DNA from: Streptomyces roseirectus
Lineage (GTDB): Bacteria; Actinomycetota; Actinomycetes; Streptomycetales; Streptomycetaceae
Length of the DNA: 64,000 nt
Assembly (NCBI RefSeq): GCF_014489635.1
Contig: NZ_CP060828.1
Coordinates: 1,674,001 to 1,738,000, forward strand
Reading direction: 5' to 3'
Of this stretch, positions 15,399-24,336 are shown in pieces. The stretch's first letter is position 1. Each line of letters opens with the position of its first letter. The position numbers were made by a program, and so were the translations under genes. Below the pieces are notes generated by a model. It saw only the letters and a program-made list of their open reading frames with translations, was not told the origin of the DNA and did no database searches.

Positions 15399-17179
15399 CG
15401 GGCGGCTACCAACTCTCGTACAGGTTCGGTCGGTTCAGGGGCGGGCAGGTCGTCGTCCGGGCGGTTTCGGCGCCGGCCGCGCAGGCCCACGGCCGTCACC
15501 GCGAGCGCGCCGAGGAGCGCGAGGGCGGCGGCGGGGGCGAGGACGGCCCAGGGGGCGCGTTCGGCGTAGGGCTGGTTCTCGGCGAGCAGCAGCCCCCATT
15601 CCGGGGACGGCGGCTGCGCGCCGAGGCCGAGGAAGCCGAGGGTCGCGAGGGCGAGGGCGTTGCCGGGCAGGCGCAGCGCGGCGTGCCGGGCGACGGGCGG
15701 CAGGACGGCGGGCAGCACCGCGCGCCGCAGCAGGTGCGCGCGCCCGGCGCCGAGGGCGCGGGTCGCCGCGAGGTGGACGGCGGCCTTCTCCTGGGCGAGG
15801 AGCGCGGAGGTGTGCGCGGCGAGCGGCGCCCAGGCGACGACGGTCACCGCGAGCGCGGGCGTGCTCACTCCGCTGCCCCACGCGGCGGCGACCAGCAGGG
15901 CGGCGAGGACGGGCGGTACCGCGTTGACGGTGTCCACGAGCGGTCCCGACACCCTCGGCGCGAGCCCCAGCAGCACCCCGATCAGGTAGGCGGCGAGGCT
16001 GATCCCGCCCGCGAGGAGCAGCGTGTCGAACGCCCCGTGCGCGACGCGCGCCAGCAGGTCACGGCCGAGGGCGTCGGTGCCGAACGGGTGCGCGGGCGAC
16101 GGCGCCTCCAGACGCCGGGTGGTGTCGATGGCGAGGGGGTCGCGGGCCAGGCCGGCGGCGACGACGGCCGCGAGGAGTCCGCCGTACAGGAGCGGCGGGA
16201 GCCTGCGCGCGGGCGGGTCGGGGTGGTGCAGGGTGGGCAGGGCGCCGTCGCGCAGGGCGGGGCCGAGGAGGGGGCGGGCGGCGAGCCGGGCGGCGCCGGC
16301 GGTGAGGGCGGCGAGCAGGACCAGCGCGAGGGTGCCCGCCTGGAGGACGGGCAGGTCCTGGGCGAGGGCGGCCTGGAGGGTGGTGCGGCCGAGGCCGGGG
16401 ATGTCGAAGATCTGCTCCACGACGACCGCCCCGCCGGTCAGGCCGACGGCGAACAGGCCCAGGTTGGGCAGGAGTCCGGGCAGGCAGCGGCGCACCGCGT
16501 GCCGGGCGATCCGCCGGCCGGGCACCCCGCGCGCGGTCGCCGCCTTCGCCCAGGGTTCGGCGAACGCGCCGGGCAGCAGGTCGTCCATGAGCCGGCCGAG
16601 GACGGCCCCGGCGGGCAGCCCCAGCGCGAGCGCCGGCAGCACCGTCCACTTGATCCCGTACCAGCCGAGCGCGGGCAGCCAGCCGAGCTGGACGCCGACG
16701 ACGGTGGCGAGGACGGACGCGGTCAGGAACTCCGGCAGCGCGGCGAGCATCGCCGACGCGGAGCGGGCGGGCGCGTGCCCGGCGAGGGCGCGGCGGGCGC
16801 CCCGGCGCAGGGTGGGTGCGCAGACCAGGGCGGCGGTGGCGAGCGCGACCAGCAGGGCGACCGTCACCAGCAGCAGGGACGCGCCGAGCGCCTGGAGCAC
16901 CGCGGGCGTGACCTGTTCGCCGGAGATCCAGGACCGTCCGGCGTCGCCGCGCGGCAGTCCGCTCAGCCACTGGCCGAGCAGGTGCAGCGGGCCGTCGGCG
17001 AGGCCGAGCTGTGCGCGGATGGCGGCCAGGACGTCGGGGGTGGGGTCACGGTCGGCGGAGCGCGCCTTGAGGACGGTGCGCGCCGGGTCGGTGTCCGTGA
17101 GCCACGGCAGCAGGCCGATCCCGCACACCAGCCCCGCCGCGAGAGCCGCCCGCCAAGCGAGCGCCGTGACCCGTCCCAC
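15395..17179 (-). CDS. Fused peptide-type ABC permease (DppB-DppC in one chain)
   Basis: 594 aa, GTG start. Residues about 1-310 match a DppB/OppB permease (EAA loop GAFAEPWAKAATARGVPGRR, then IFDIPGLGRTTLQAALAQD). Residues about 325-594 match a DppC/OppC permease (APSPAHPFGTDALGRDLLARV, EAA loop VHLAATRALGAGRAHLLRRAVLP, then GLGAQPPSPEWGLLL). Normally these are two genes. No ATP-binding gene is present in the operon or elsewhere in the window with a dipeptide-type signature, so it must borrow ATPases or the importer is incomplete. It follows the binding protein by 4 bp. Confidence 0.87.
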   Translation of the reverse strand: MGRVTALAWRAALAAGLVCGIGLLPWLTDTDPARTVLKARSADRDPTPDVLAAIRAQLGLADGPLHLLGQWLSGLPRGDAGRSWISGEQVTPAVLQALGASLLLVTVALLVALATAALVCAPTLRRGARRALAGHAPARSASAMLAALPEFLTASVLATVVGVQLGWLPALGWYGIKWTVLPALALGLPAGAVLGRLMDDLLPGAFAEPWAKAATARGVPGRRIARHAVRRCLPGLLPNLGLFAVGLTGGAVVVEQIFDIPGLGRTTLQAALAQDLPVLQAGTLALVLLAALTAGAARLAARPLLGPALRDGALPTLHHPDPPARRLPPLLYGGLLAAVVAAGLARDPLAIDTTRRLEAPSPAHPFGTDALGRDLLARVAHGAFDTLLLAGGISLAAYLIGVLLGLAPRVSGPLVDTVNAVPPVLAALLVAAAWGSGVSTPALAVTVVAWAPLAAHTSALLAQEKAAVHLAATRALGAGRAHLLRRAVLPAVLPPVARHAALRLPGNALALATLGFLGLGAQPPSPEWGLLLAENQPYAERAPWAVLAPAAALALLGALAVTAVGLRGRRRNRPDDDLPAPEPTEPVRELVAAR

Positions 17180-17183
17180 GGGG

Positions 17184-18689
17184 TCAGCGCCGGGTGCCGG
17201 TGCCGACGAGCGTGCGCTCGTACGGGTCGAGGAGGACGCCGCGCACGCGCGCGCCGACGCCGGTGATGACCCGCTGGTGGACGAGGGGGACGACCGCGTC
17301 CGTGCCGAGGATCGCGGCCTCGGCCGCCATCGCCGCGTCCTGGCGCCCGCCGGTGTCGGCGACGCCCTGGGCCGTCTTCACGGCCTGGTCGGCCTTCTTG
17401 TCGCAGAGCTGGGCGATGTTGAAGCCGCCGTCGCAGGTGTAGTCGCCGGCGAGAGCGGCGACGGGGTCGCCGGTGTCGAGGAGGGTGTTGCGGGCCAGCA
17501 CGAACGCGTCGAACTTCCCCGCGAGCGCGTCGCTCTCCAGGCGCGAGTACTCGCGGACCTCCAGGGTGACCTTGAAGCCGGCCTTCTCCAGCTGCTGCTT
17601 CAGCACCTGCGCGGCCTCGGGGAGTTCGGGCCGGTTGTCGTAGGTGGCGAGGGTGACGGCGGCGCCGGCCGGCTTGCCGGGCGTCGCCCGTCCGGTGGGG
17701 GCGGTGCGCTTGCCCGCGGCCCAGGTGACGGCGGGGCCGTAGATGCCGGCGCCCGCGTCCGCGTGGCCCTCGTAGACGCCCTTGGCGAGGGTCGCGGTGT
17801 CGACGGCCGCGCGGGCGGCGGCCCTGAGCGCCGGGTCCTTGAAGGTGCCCGTGCGGGCGTTGAGGAGGAGGCTGGTGGTGCGGGTGGTCGCGGTCTCCTT
17901 GCGGGTCACCGCGTCCAGCGTCGCGGCCTGGGCGACGGGTATCGCCTCGGCCACGTCGACCTCGCCGGTGCGCAGGGCGTTGGCCCGCGCGGTGCCGTCG
18001 GCGATGAAGCGGGCGTCGACGCCGGCGGCCTGGGCGCGCCCGCCCCAGTAGTCGTCGAACCGGTCCAGGGTCGCGGACTCCGTCCCGGTGAGCTTGGTGA
18101 TCTCGAAGGGGCCGGTGGCGGTGCCGACGGGGTTCGCGGCGCCCTTCGCGTCGTACGCCTTCGGGGCGAGGATCGCGAGGCTCGGGCTGGTCAGGCGCAG
18201 CGGCAGCACGGGGTCGGCGGCCGTCGTCGTGATCCGCACGCCACTCGCGCCGTCCGGCTTCACGGTGAGCGTGGCCCCGGCGAGCGCGGCGGGGGCGGGC
18301 CTGGCCTCGCCGGCGTGGCCGAGGGAGGCGGAGACGGCGGCCGGGGTGACGCGGGTGCCGTCCTGGAACGTGGCGTCCCTGAGCGTGAACACCCAGGTCC
18401 GTGCGTCCACCTGGCGCCACGACTGCGCCAGCGCGGGGGCCGGGGTCCCGTTCGCGTCCAGCGCGGTCAGGCCCTCGGTGACGCCGAGCCGGCTGAGGAT
18501 CGTCGCGTCCGCGCCGTACGGGGAGAGCTGTTCGGCGGGCGGGAAGGCGAGGGCGACGCGCAGCCGGGTGCCGTCGCCGTCCTTGGCGCCGTCGCTCGTG
18601 TCGTCGTTCCCGCCCGAGGCGAAGCAGCCCGCGAGGAGCGGTGCCGCGAGGAGGGCGGCGAGGATTCGGGAGCCGTGGGGGATGCGCAT
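17184..18689 (-). CDS. Peptide/nickel-type ABC substrate-binding lipoprotein (SBP_bac_5)
   Basis: 501 aa. Signal peptide with lipobox LLAGC (Cys22). The mature part has family-5 features: LSPYGADATILSRLGVTEGL, LAQSWRQVDARTWVFTLRDATFQDGTRVTPAAV, and TGPFEITKLTGTESATLDRFDDYWGG. Such proteins bind oligopeptides, opines, siderophores, nickel or heme. The long Ala/Lys-rich stretch near residues 330-350 is variable. Gene order GNAT, binding protein, fused permease, MFS with gaps of 3 and 4 bp and a final overlap marks one operon; uptake and efflux proteins of one compound might be paired. Confidence 0.88.
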   Translation of the reverse strand: MRIPHGSRILAALLAAPLLAGCFASGGNDDTSDGAKDGDGTRLRVALAFPPAEQLSPYGADATILSRLGVTEGLTALDANGTPAPALAQSWRQVDARTWVFTLRDATFQDGTRVTPAAVSASLGHAGEARPAPAALAGATLTVKPDGASGVRITTTAADPVLPLRLTSPSLAILAPKAYDAKGAANPVGTATGPFEITKLTGTESATLDRFDDYWGGRAQAAGVDARFIADGTARANALRTGEVDVAEAIPVAQAATLDAVTRKETATTRTTSLLLNARTGTFKDPALRAAARAAVDTATLAKGVYEGHADAGAGIYGPAVTWAAGKRTAPTGRATPGKPAGAAVTLATYDNRPELPEAAQVLKQQLEKAGFKVTLEVREYSRLESDALAGKFDAFVLARNTLLDTGDPVAALAGDYTCDGGFNIAQLCDKKADQAVKTAQGVADTGGRQDAAMAAEAAILGTDAVVPLVHQRVITGVGARVRGVLLDPYERTLVGTGTRR

Positions 18690-18692
18690 GTC

Positions 18693-19373
18693 TTACCGGT
18701 CTGTGAGGAGGGTGGACGGGGAACTGGTCGTGCCGTGCCCGGCGGGGACCCTGCTCGCGCGCACGGCGTCGAACGGGACCTCGAAGTGGACGACGCTCTG
18801 GCCCCGCTCCTCCCGTTCGTCGAGCACCACCTCGCCGAGCGAGCGCCAGAAGCCCTCGGCGCCCTCCACCGACGGGTCGGTGTGCAGGTACACGGACCGG
18901 TATCCGCCGTCCGCCGCCGCGAAGTCCAGCAGCTCCCCGACCAGGCGCCGCGCCAGCCCCCGGCGCCGGTGCGCGGGCCGGGTGTAGATCCGCCTCAGCT
19001 GCGCGGTCGTCCCCGACGGGTAGCGCGCGGCCAGGTGCGCGGGGTTCGGCGGGTGCAGCGGGCCGCGCGAGTCCAGCGCGCCCGTCGCCACGATCGTGTC
19101 CGCCGCGTCGACCGCCACCAGCAGCGTGTGCCGCGCGGGCGTCAGGTACGCCCCGGCCAGGTCGATGATGTCGCCGTGCCATCTCGGCACGTACCCGGTG
19201 CCGAAGTCCCGGTACACCGTGTCGAGCATGACGGCCCGCGCCTCGTCGAGGTCGTCCGGCCCGGCCACCCTTACGCAGTAATCACGCACCTGCACATCAT
19301 ATGCATTTAGTACGCGAGTGCGATCAAGAGGATACCCACACCCCCTCCGGACCCCCGATTTGACAGTGCCCAT
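18693..19373 (-). CDS. GNAT-family N-acetyltransferase
   Basis: 226 aa if started at the ATG at 19373, which has AGGAGG 4 nt upstream. Alternatives are GTG codons at 19295 or 19289, nearer the fold start (VRVAGPDDLDEARAVMLDT) but without a ribosome site. The acetyl-CoA loop is LRRIYTRPAHRRRGLARRLV (the R/Q-x2-G-x-G/A motif as RRRGLA), followed by the C-terminal strand YRSVYLHTDPSVEGAEGFWRSLG. First gene of the operon with the binding protein (3 bp gap), permease and MFS. It may acetylate the transported compound; substrate unknown. Confidence 0.8.
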   Translation of the reverse strand: MGTVKSGVRRGCGYPLDRTRVLNAYDVQVRDYCVRVAGPDDLDEARAVMLDTVYRDFGTGYVPRWHGDIIDLAGAYLTPARHTLLVAVDAADTIVATGALDSRGPLHPPNPAHLAARYPSGTTAQLRRIYTRPAHRRRGLARRLVGELLDFAAADGGYRSVYLHTDPSVEGAEGFWRSLGEVVLDEREERGQSVVHFEVPFDAVRASRVPAGHGTTSSPSTLLTDR

Positions 19374-19415
19374 CCGTCCTCCTAAAACGTAGTCACATGA
19401 AACCCATTTTCAAAA

Positions 19416-19442
19416 CCACGGGCCGCGCGGCACGGCCCGTGG
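19416..19442. other. Strong inverted repeat in the 19.4-kb divergent spacer
   Basis: CCACGGGCCG (19416-19425) pairs with CGGCCCGTGG (19433-19442), 7-nt loop. On the minus strand it is followed by TTTTG, which is terminator-like, but no gene reads into it from that side. It may limit read-through toward the GNAT operon. The divergent spacer 19374-19569 also holds a TTGACA (19360-19365) followed 17 bp later by TAAAAC, a weak plus-strand promoter candidate. Confidence 0.35.
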
Positions 19443-19569
19443 CCCGCCCCGGAGGCTGCCCCCCGGCCCCCTGGGCCCGGGAACAGGCACCCGGCGAACG
19501 GGAGTTGACACCCGGCGATCGTGAACCGGCACTCCAGGGCCGACCTCGGGCGGTCGGGGGTGAGCGGCG

Positions 19570-20517
19570 GTGCGCATAGCGTTCGTCGGGAAGGGAGGGA
19601 GCGGGAAGACGACCCTGTCGGCGTTGTTCGCCCGGCATCTGGCCCGGAGCGGTGCTCCCGTCCTCGCCGTGGACGGGGACATCAACCAGCACCTCGCCGA
19701 AGCGCTCGACCCCGACGCGGCCCCCTTCACCGCACCCCCGCTCGCCGGTCACCTCGGTGAGATCAAGGACTTCCTGCGGGGCACCAACCCCCTGATCCCG
19801 TCCCGGGAGGCGATGGTCAAGACGACCCCGCCCGGCCGGGGCTCACGCCTGCTGAGCCTGCTCGGCGCCGACGAACTCCACGCCCGCCACGTCCAGCCCG
19901 TCGGCGGCGTCCCGCTGATGGTGACCGGCGAGTTCGACGAGAGCGACCTCGGTGTGGCCTGCTACCACTCCAAGCTCGGCGCGGTGGAGCTGTACCTCGG
20001 GCACCTGGTGGACGGTCCCGGCGAGTACGTCGTCGTCGACATGACCGCCGGCGCCGACGCCTTCGCCTCCGGACTGTTCACCCGGTTCGACATGACCTTC
20101 CTCGTCGCCGAACCGACCCGGCGCGGCGTCTCCGTCTACCGCCAGTACCGCGACCACGCCCAGGAGTTCGGCATCCCCCTGGCCGTCGTCGGCAACAAGG
20201 TCACCGGCGAGGACGACCTCCTCTTCCTCAAAGAGCAGACCGGCGACCACCTCCTGACCCACCTCACCCACTCCTCCTGGGTGCGCTCCGCCGAACGCGG
20301 CACCCCCCAGGGCGAGCTGGAGGACACCAACCGCCACGCCCTCGACGTCCTGCGCGCCGCGGTCGACGCCCGCCCCAAGGACTGGCCGGCGCTCCACCGC
20401 CACGCCGTCGACTTCCACCTCCGCAACGCCCGCGCCTGGGCGAACGAGGCGACCGGCCGGGACCTCGCGTCCCAGGTGGACCCGGAGTACGTGCCGGGCC
20501 GGCTGCCCGACGCCTGA
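19570..20517 (+). CDS. CooC/MinD-like P-loop ATPase
   Basis: 315 aa, GTG start. Deviant Walker A GKGGSGKTT at residues 8-16 is the CooC/NifH/MinD type, and DGDINQHLAEAL follows as switch region. VVVDMTAGADAF is the Walker B/switch II strand. Members act as dimeric ATP-driven maturation or positioning factors; CooC inserts nickel into CO dehydrogenase. No metalloenzyme gene adjoins it. The SCO5389-type gene lies 139 bp downstream on the same strand, so the two may be co-expressed. Role unknown. Confidence 0.82.
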   Translation: MRIAFVGKGGSGKTTLSALFARHLARSGAPVLAVDGDINQHLAEALDPDAAPFTAPPLAGHLGEIKDFLRGTNPLIPSREAMVKTTPPGRGSRLLSLLGADELHARHVQPVGGVPLMVTGEFDESDLGVACYHSKLGAVELYLGHLVDGPGEYVVVDMTAGADAFASGLFTRFDMTFLVAEPTRRGVSVYRQYRDHAQEFGIPLAVVGNKVTGEDDLLFLKEQTGDHLLTHLTHSSWVRSAERGTPQGELEDTNRHALDVLRAAVDARPKDWPALHRHAVDFHLRNARAWANEATGRDLASQVDPEYVPGRLPDA

Positions 20518-20548
20518 CCGGGATCACGGCCCCCGCCGCGAACCGTCT

Positions 20549-20650
20549 CTCCTTTCCTCCACCCGTCTTCTGCCGCTTCCCTTCCCCACTGCCTCTCCTG
20601 CTGCCTCTCCCCCTGCCCCTCCTTCTGTCTTCCGTACTCCCTGAACAGGA
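20549..20650 (+). repeat. Pyrimidine-rich spacer upstream of the SCO5389-type gene
   Basis: Most of the 139-bp gap after the ATPase gene is C/T-rich on the coding strand, with recurring CTGCCTCTCC and CCTGCCC units. It holds no ORF. It resembles the even longer tract on the other side of the next gene. Confidence 0.6.
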
Positions 20651-20656
20651 CCCCTC

Positions 20657-21049
20657 ATGTCTCTCGACGTCTCCCCCACCCTCCTCGCCCAGGCCGAAGC
20701 CGGTGACGTCCGCGAGGAGGACTTCGTGGACACCGTCCGCACCTCCCTTCCCTACGCCTACGACCTGATCGCCTCCCTCGCGGCCGACCTCAAGGGCGGA
20801 AGCGCCGAGTTCGCCGACAACCAGACCCCTCCTCCCTCCGAGCGCGAACGCGGCCAGCTCCTGCGCGCCCTCGCCAGCGACGCCATCCGCACCAGCCTCG
20901 AACGCCACTTCGGGGTGGCCCTCGCCTTCCAGAACTGCCACCGCGTGGCGGCCTTCCACCCCGGCGCCCGCACCGGTGACACCTACGCCCGCTTCACCTC
21001 CGTCCGCTCCCAGCTCCTCAACCAGTCGCCCGAGTTCCGGGACTGCTGA
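20657..21049 (+). CDS. SCO5389-family conserved protein
   Basis: 130 aa. It matches my memory of the actinomycete SCO5389 family: MSLDVSP start, EDFVDTVRTSLPYA, EFADNQTPPP, LLRALASDAIR, and the invariant end TSVRSQLLNQSPEFRDC. Single compact helical domain, no signal peptide or membrane segment. Function unknown. It follows the CooC-like ATPase on the same strand, and is enclosed by pyrimidine-rich spacers on both sides. Confidence 0.8.
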   Translation: MSLDVSPTLLAQAEAGDVREEDFVDTVRTSLPYAYDLIASLAADLKGGSAEFADNQTPPPSERERGQLLRALASDAIRTSLERHFGVALAFQNCHRVAAFHPGARTGDTYARFTSVRSQLLNQSPEFRDC

Positions 21050-21110
21050 ACCGGGCGGGCACAGCGGGGCCGCCCCGCGCGACGGTCACCCGGCCCCGCC
21101 GTGCCGCACG

Positions 21111-21249
21111 CCTTCTTCTCCGTCTCCTCCGCTCCTCCGTCTCCCCTCCCCTTCATCCCCCTCCTCTTCATCCCCCCTCTCCTTCGTCCCCTTCTCTTTT
21201 GTCTCCCCTTCTCCTTTGCCTCTCCTTCTCCTTTGTCTCTCCTTCTCTC
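21111..21249 (+). repeat. Long polypyrimidine tract between convergent genes
   Basis: About 140 nt that are almost only C and T on the plus strand, including a 17-bp tandem unit CTTCTCCTTTGCCTCTC repeated with little change near the right end. It fills the space between the SCO5389-type gene and the convergent hypothetical gene. Such mirror-like homopurine/homopyrimidine DNA can form triplexes and may stop transcription from both sides. Confidence 0.7.
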
Positions 21250-21263
21250 ATGTCCCCCGCCAG

Positions 21264-21797
21264 TCACACCCCCGTCGCGTCGAGCAGCCGGACCAGTTCC
21301 GCGTGTCCATAGCCGAGGGATTCGGCGCGGTAGCGGGCCATCAGCACCAGGTGGGCCACGATCTGCGCCCCGTAGCCGTCCTTCCCGTCGTCCATCCACT
21401 CCTGCGATCCGGTTCCGAGGCTGTTCATCACCAGGCCGTGGTCGCGGCGGATCTCCCGAAGCGTCTCGGTGATCGCGTCCAGCATCGTGCGGCCGGGGCG
21501 GTCGCAGCTGAGGGCGAAGCAGCCCCAGTTGATCGGGGTGCATCCGGTGGGCGGGTTCGCGCGCAGCGCGTCGTACCGGTCGTCGTCGAAGGAACCGCCC
21601 TCGAACTCCTCGTGCACCAGCACGAAACGGTGCAGGCCCTCGGCCGGCGGCGGGAGCCGTGGGCCGCACGGCCGCCTCGCGTCCTTGTGGACCAGGCGGC
21701 GCACCTCCTCCTCGTCCGCACTGGTCACCGAGAAGCCCGTGGCGTCGTTGCACCCCGTGAAAGTGCCGTCCTCGTTGTCGTGGAACTGAAGTCCCAT
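21264..21797 (-). CDS. Hypothetical protein
   Basis: 177 aa from the ATG at 21797 (GGAGGCAAGGAC before it). No family recognised. The N-terminus (QFHDNEDGTFTGCNDATGF) is polar and beta-rich; the middle has several acidic patches (DADEEE-like) and Cys residues in TGCTPINWGCFALSCD; the C-terminal half is helical (MLDAITETLREIRRDHG). No signal peptide or membrane helix. It is convergent with the SCO5389-type gene and upstream in direction of the EF-G-like gene's end. Confidence 0.6.
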   Translation of the reverse strand: MGLQFHDNEDGTFTGCNDATGFSVTSADEEEVRRLVHKDARRPCGPRLPPPAEGLHRFVLVHEEFEGGSFDDDRYDALRANPPTGCTPINWGCFALSCDRPGRTMLDAITETLREIRRDHGLVMNSLGTGSQEWMDDGKDGYGAQIVAHLVLMARYRAESLGYGHAELVRLLDATGV

Positions 21798-21939
21798 GTC
21801 CTTGCCTCCGTCCGATCCGGGTGCCGGGAAAATCTCCCGACACCCGGCCAACGGACCGCTCCTCGCACACGTGCCCAGAAATCGAAATGTCACTCGATAG
21901 TGCGACACCCGATGTCACGTTGACGCGGGAGCCCTCTCC

Positions 21940-24201
21940 TTACTTATCTGCCGCCGCCACGGCGGGGGCCGGCGCGTAACCGGTGGGCCGGGCCGTGAAG
22001 GTGCCGCGGCCCTGGGTCCGGCCGCGCAACCGGGTCGCGTAGCCGAAGAGTTCGGCGAGCGGGACGGTCGCGGTGACGACCACCGAACCCGAGCGCACCT
22101 CGGACCCACCGACCCGGCCGCGCCGCGTCGCGAGATCGCCGAGGACCGCGCCGACGACCGCCTCGGGCACGGTGACCGTGACCTCGGCGACCGGCTCCAG
22201 CAGCACCATCGCGCACGCCCGCAGCGCCTCCCGCAGCCCGAACCGCCCCGCCGTACGGAACGCCTGCTCGGACGAGTCCTTCACATGCGTCGCCCCGTCG
22301 GTGAGCGTGACGCGCAGCCCGGTGACCCGGTGCCCGCCGAGCGGCCCCTCCGCCAGGGCGTCCCGGCAGCCGGCTTCGACGGCCCGCACGTACTCCTGCG
22401 GCACCCGCCCGCCGACGACCGCCGACCGGAACACGAACTCCCCATCGAACGGCTCGACTTCGAGCACGACCTGAGCGAACTGCCCGGCCCCGCCATCCTG
22501 TTTGACGTGCCGGTACACGACCCCGGACACGCCCCGGCCGACGGTCTCGCGGTAAGTCACCCTGGGACGACCGATGTTGACGTCCACCCCGAGCGTCCTG
22601 CGGATCTTCTCCACCGCGACCTCCAGATGCAGTTCTCCCATGCCGGACAGCACGGTCTGCCCCGTCTCCGGATCGGTCCGCACCGTCAACGACGGGTCCT
22701 CCTCGACGAGTCGGGCGAGCGCCGACGCCAGCCGCTCGGTCTGCGCACCCCGGCACGCCACGACCGCCACGGACACCACCGGCTCCGCCACTCCGGGCGG
22801 CTCCAGCGCCAACGGAGCGTCCGGCGCGCACAAAGTCGCCCCGGTCCGCGCCGACTTGACCCCGACGACGGCCACGATGTCCCCGGCCACCGCCCGCTCC
22901 AACTGCTCATGCCGGTCGGCCTGCACCCGCAGAATCCGCCCGACCCGCTCACTCCGCCCCGCCCCCGCGTCCCACACCACGTCCCCCTTCTCCACCGTCC
23001 CCGAGTACACCCGCAGGTAGGTGAGCCGGCCACTGGGCGTGACGGCCACCTTGAAGACGAGCGCGGAGAAGGGAGCGGAGGGGTCGGCGGGGCGGGTTTC
23101 GGCGAGGCGGGTTTCGGTGAGGTGGACGGGGTCGGGGGTGGTGGCGGAGGTGGGGGCTGGGGTGGAGGGTGGTACATCACGCATCACTGGCGGGGCGGGT
23201 GGTGCATCACGCGTGACAGATCCGGCCGGTGGTACATCACGCATGATGTGTCCGCCCGCCGACGCATCACGCGCCACCGGCCCGCCCGGTGGTACCTCAC
23301 GCATCACACCTCGCCCGCCCGCCACCGCCGTCCCCCGCACCGCCGGTACGTCCGACGGTGACGGCAGGTACGACACCACCGCGTCGAGCAGCGGCTCGAT
23401 GCCGCGGTTGCGGTAGGCGGAGCCGCACAGGACGACCACGCCGTCGCCGCTGTGTGACATGTCACGCAGCGCGGCGACGAGGGTCGGCGCCGACAGCGTC
23501 TCCCGGTCGCAGAACTCCTCCAGTGCCGCCGGATGCCGCTCGGCCACGGCCTCCTCCAGGAGCCGTCGCCGGCGCAGCGCCTCGGCCCACAACTCCTCGG
23601 GCACCTCGCCTGATACGGGCGCGCTGTCGCCGTCGGCCCAGGTGAGCGCGCGCAGGTGTACGAGGTCGACGACGCCGGTGAACATGTCCTCGGTTCCGAT
23701 GGGCAGTTGGACGACCAGCGGCGTCGGGTGGAGGCGTTCGCGGATGGAGGCGACGGCGGCGTCGAGGTCGGCGCCCGCGCGGTCGAGTTTGTTGACGAAG
23801 GCGATGCGTGGCACACCGTGCCGGTCGGCCTGGCGCCAAACGGACTCGCTCTGCGGTTCGACACCGGCCACCGCGTCGAACACGGCGACCGCGCCGTCGA
23901 GGACACGCAGGGCGCGTTCGACCTCGTCGGCGAAGTCGACGTGGCCGGGGGTGTCGATCAGGTTGAGCCGGTGGCCGTCCCAGTCGCAGCTGACGGCCGC
24001 CGCGAAGATGGTGATGCCACGGTCGCGTTCCTGAGGGTCGAAGTCGGTGACGGTGGTGCCGTCGTGAACCTCGCCGCGTTTGTGCGTGGTTCCGGTGGCA
24101 TAGAGGATCCGTTCCGTGACGGTGGTCTTGCCCGCGTCGACGTGGGCGAGGATGCCGAGATTGCGTACGGCGGCGAGCTGACGGTCGAGGTTGTTGCGCA
24201 C
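21940..24201 (-). CDS. EF-G-like translational GTPase (EF-G2/ribosome-protection type) with inserted repeats
   Basis: 753 aa from the GTG at 24201 ([16 protein letters not shown]); an earlier GTG at 24288 lacks a ribosome site. G1 is AHVDAGKTT (19-27), then RDRGITI (switch I), DTPGH (G3) and NKLDRA (G4). Domain II starts at [12 protein letters not shown]; domain IV has [14 protein letters not shown]; the end [18 protein letters not shown] resembles EF-G domain V. It is a paralogue rather than the housekeeping EF-G: no ribosomal-protein or tuf genes adjoin. Residues about 299-345 hold five decapeptide repeats ([10 protein letters not shown] and variants) inserted between domains I and II. An upstream leader ORF with hairpin suggests ribosome-controlled expression, as for tetracycline-protection genes. 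Confidence 0.85.
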   Translation of the reverse strand: MRNNLDRQLAAVRNLGILAHVDAGKTTVTERILYATGTTHKRGEVHDGTTVTDFDPQERDRGITIFAAAVSCDWDGHRLNLIDTPGHVDFADEVERALRVLDGAVAVFDAVAGVEPQSESVWRQADRHGVPRIAFVNKLDRAGADLDAAVASIRERLHPTPLVVQLPIGTEDMFTGVVDLVHLRALTWADGDSAPVSGEVPEELWAEALRRRRLLEEAVAERHPAALEEFCDRETLSAPTLVAALRDMSHSGDGVVVLCGSAYRNRGIEPLLDAVVSYLPSPSDVPAVRGTAVAGGRGVMREVPPGGPVARDASAGGHIMRDVPPAGSVTRDAPPAPPVMRDVPPSTPAPTSATTPDPVHLTETRLAETRPADPSAPFSALVFKVAVTPSGRLTYLRVYSGTVEKGDVVWDAGAGRSERVGRILRVQADRHEQLERAVAGDIVAVVGVKSARTGATLCAPDAPLALEPPGVAEPVVSVAVVACRGAQTERLASALARLVEEDPSLTVRTDPETGQTVLSGMGELHLEVAVEKIRRTLGVDVNIGRPRVTYRETVGRGVSGVVYRHVKQDGGAGQFAQVVLEVEPFDGEFVFRSAVVGGRVPQEYVRAVEAGCRDALAEGPLGGHRVTGLRVTLTDGATHVKDSSEQAFRTAGRFGLREALRACAMVLLEPVAEVTVTVPEAVVGAVLGDLATRRGRVGGSEVRSGSVVVTATVPLAELFGYATRLRGRTQGRGTFTARPTGYAPAPAVAAADK
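23168..23317 (-). repeat. Five tandem 30-bp repeats inside the EF-G-like gene
   Basis: Units begin at 23168, 23198, 23228, 23258 and 23288, exactly 30 bp apart. The core on the plus strand is GGTGGTACATCACGCATCAC, perfect in unit 1, with the fourth unit the most decayed. On the coding strand each gives ten residues around VMRDVPP, so the reading frame is kept. The same core occurs in spacers elsewhere in this window. Confidence 0.92.
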
Positions 24202-24336
24202 GGCCCTGGGCCTTTCGAGGTGCGTCCGAGTGTCGGGCAGCGCGATGTGCGAACGAAGTCCAGCCTGCGCAGGCAGAGTTGACGACACGTCAGATTGCTT
24301 GCGGGGCAGAGGTGTTGAGGTGGTCCGGGGGCTTCG

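Noticed and set aside
16023..19310. 1095-codon plus-strand frame opposite the ABC permease and binding-protein genes
   Set aside because: Low-complexity Arg/Ala/Gly translation typical of an antisense frame in GC-rich DNA; the minus strand carries clear families.
19397..19579. 60-codon plus-strand frame before the CooC-like gene
   Set aside because: No ribosome site, Pro/Gly/Arg-rich, and it contains the inverted repeat at 19416-19442.
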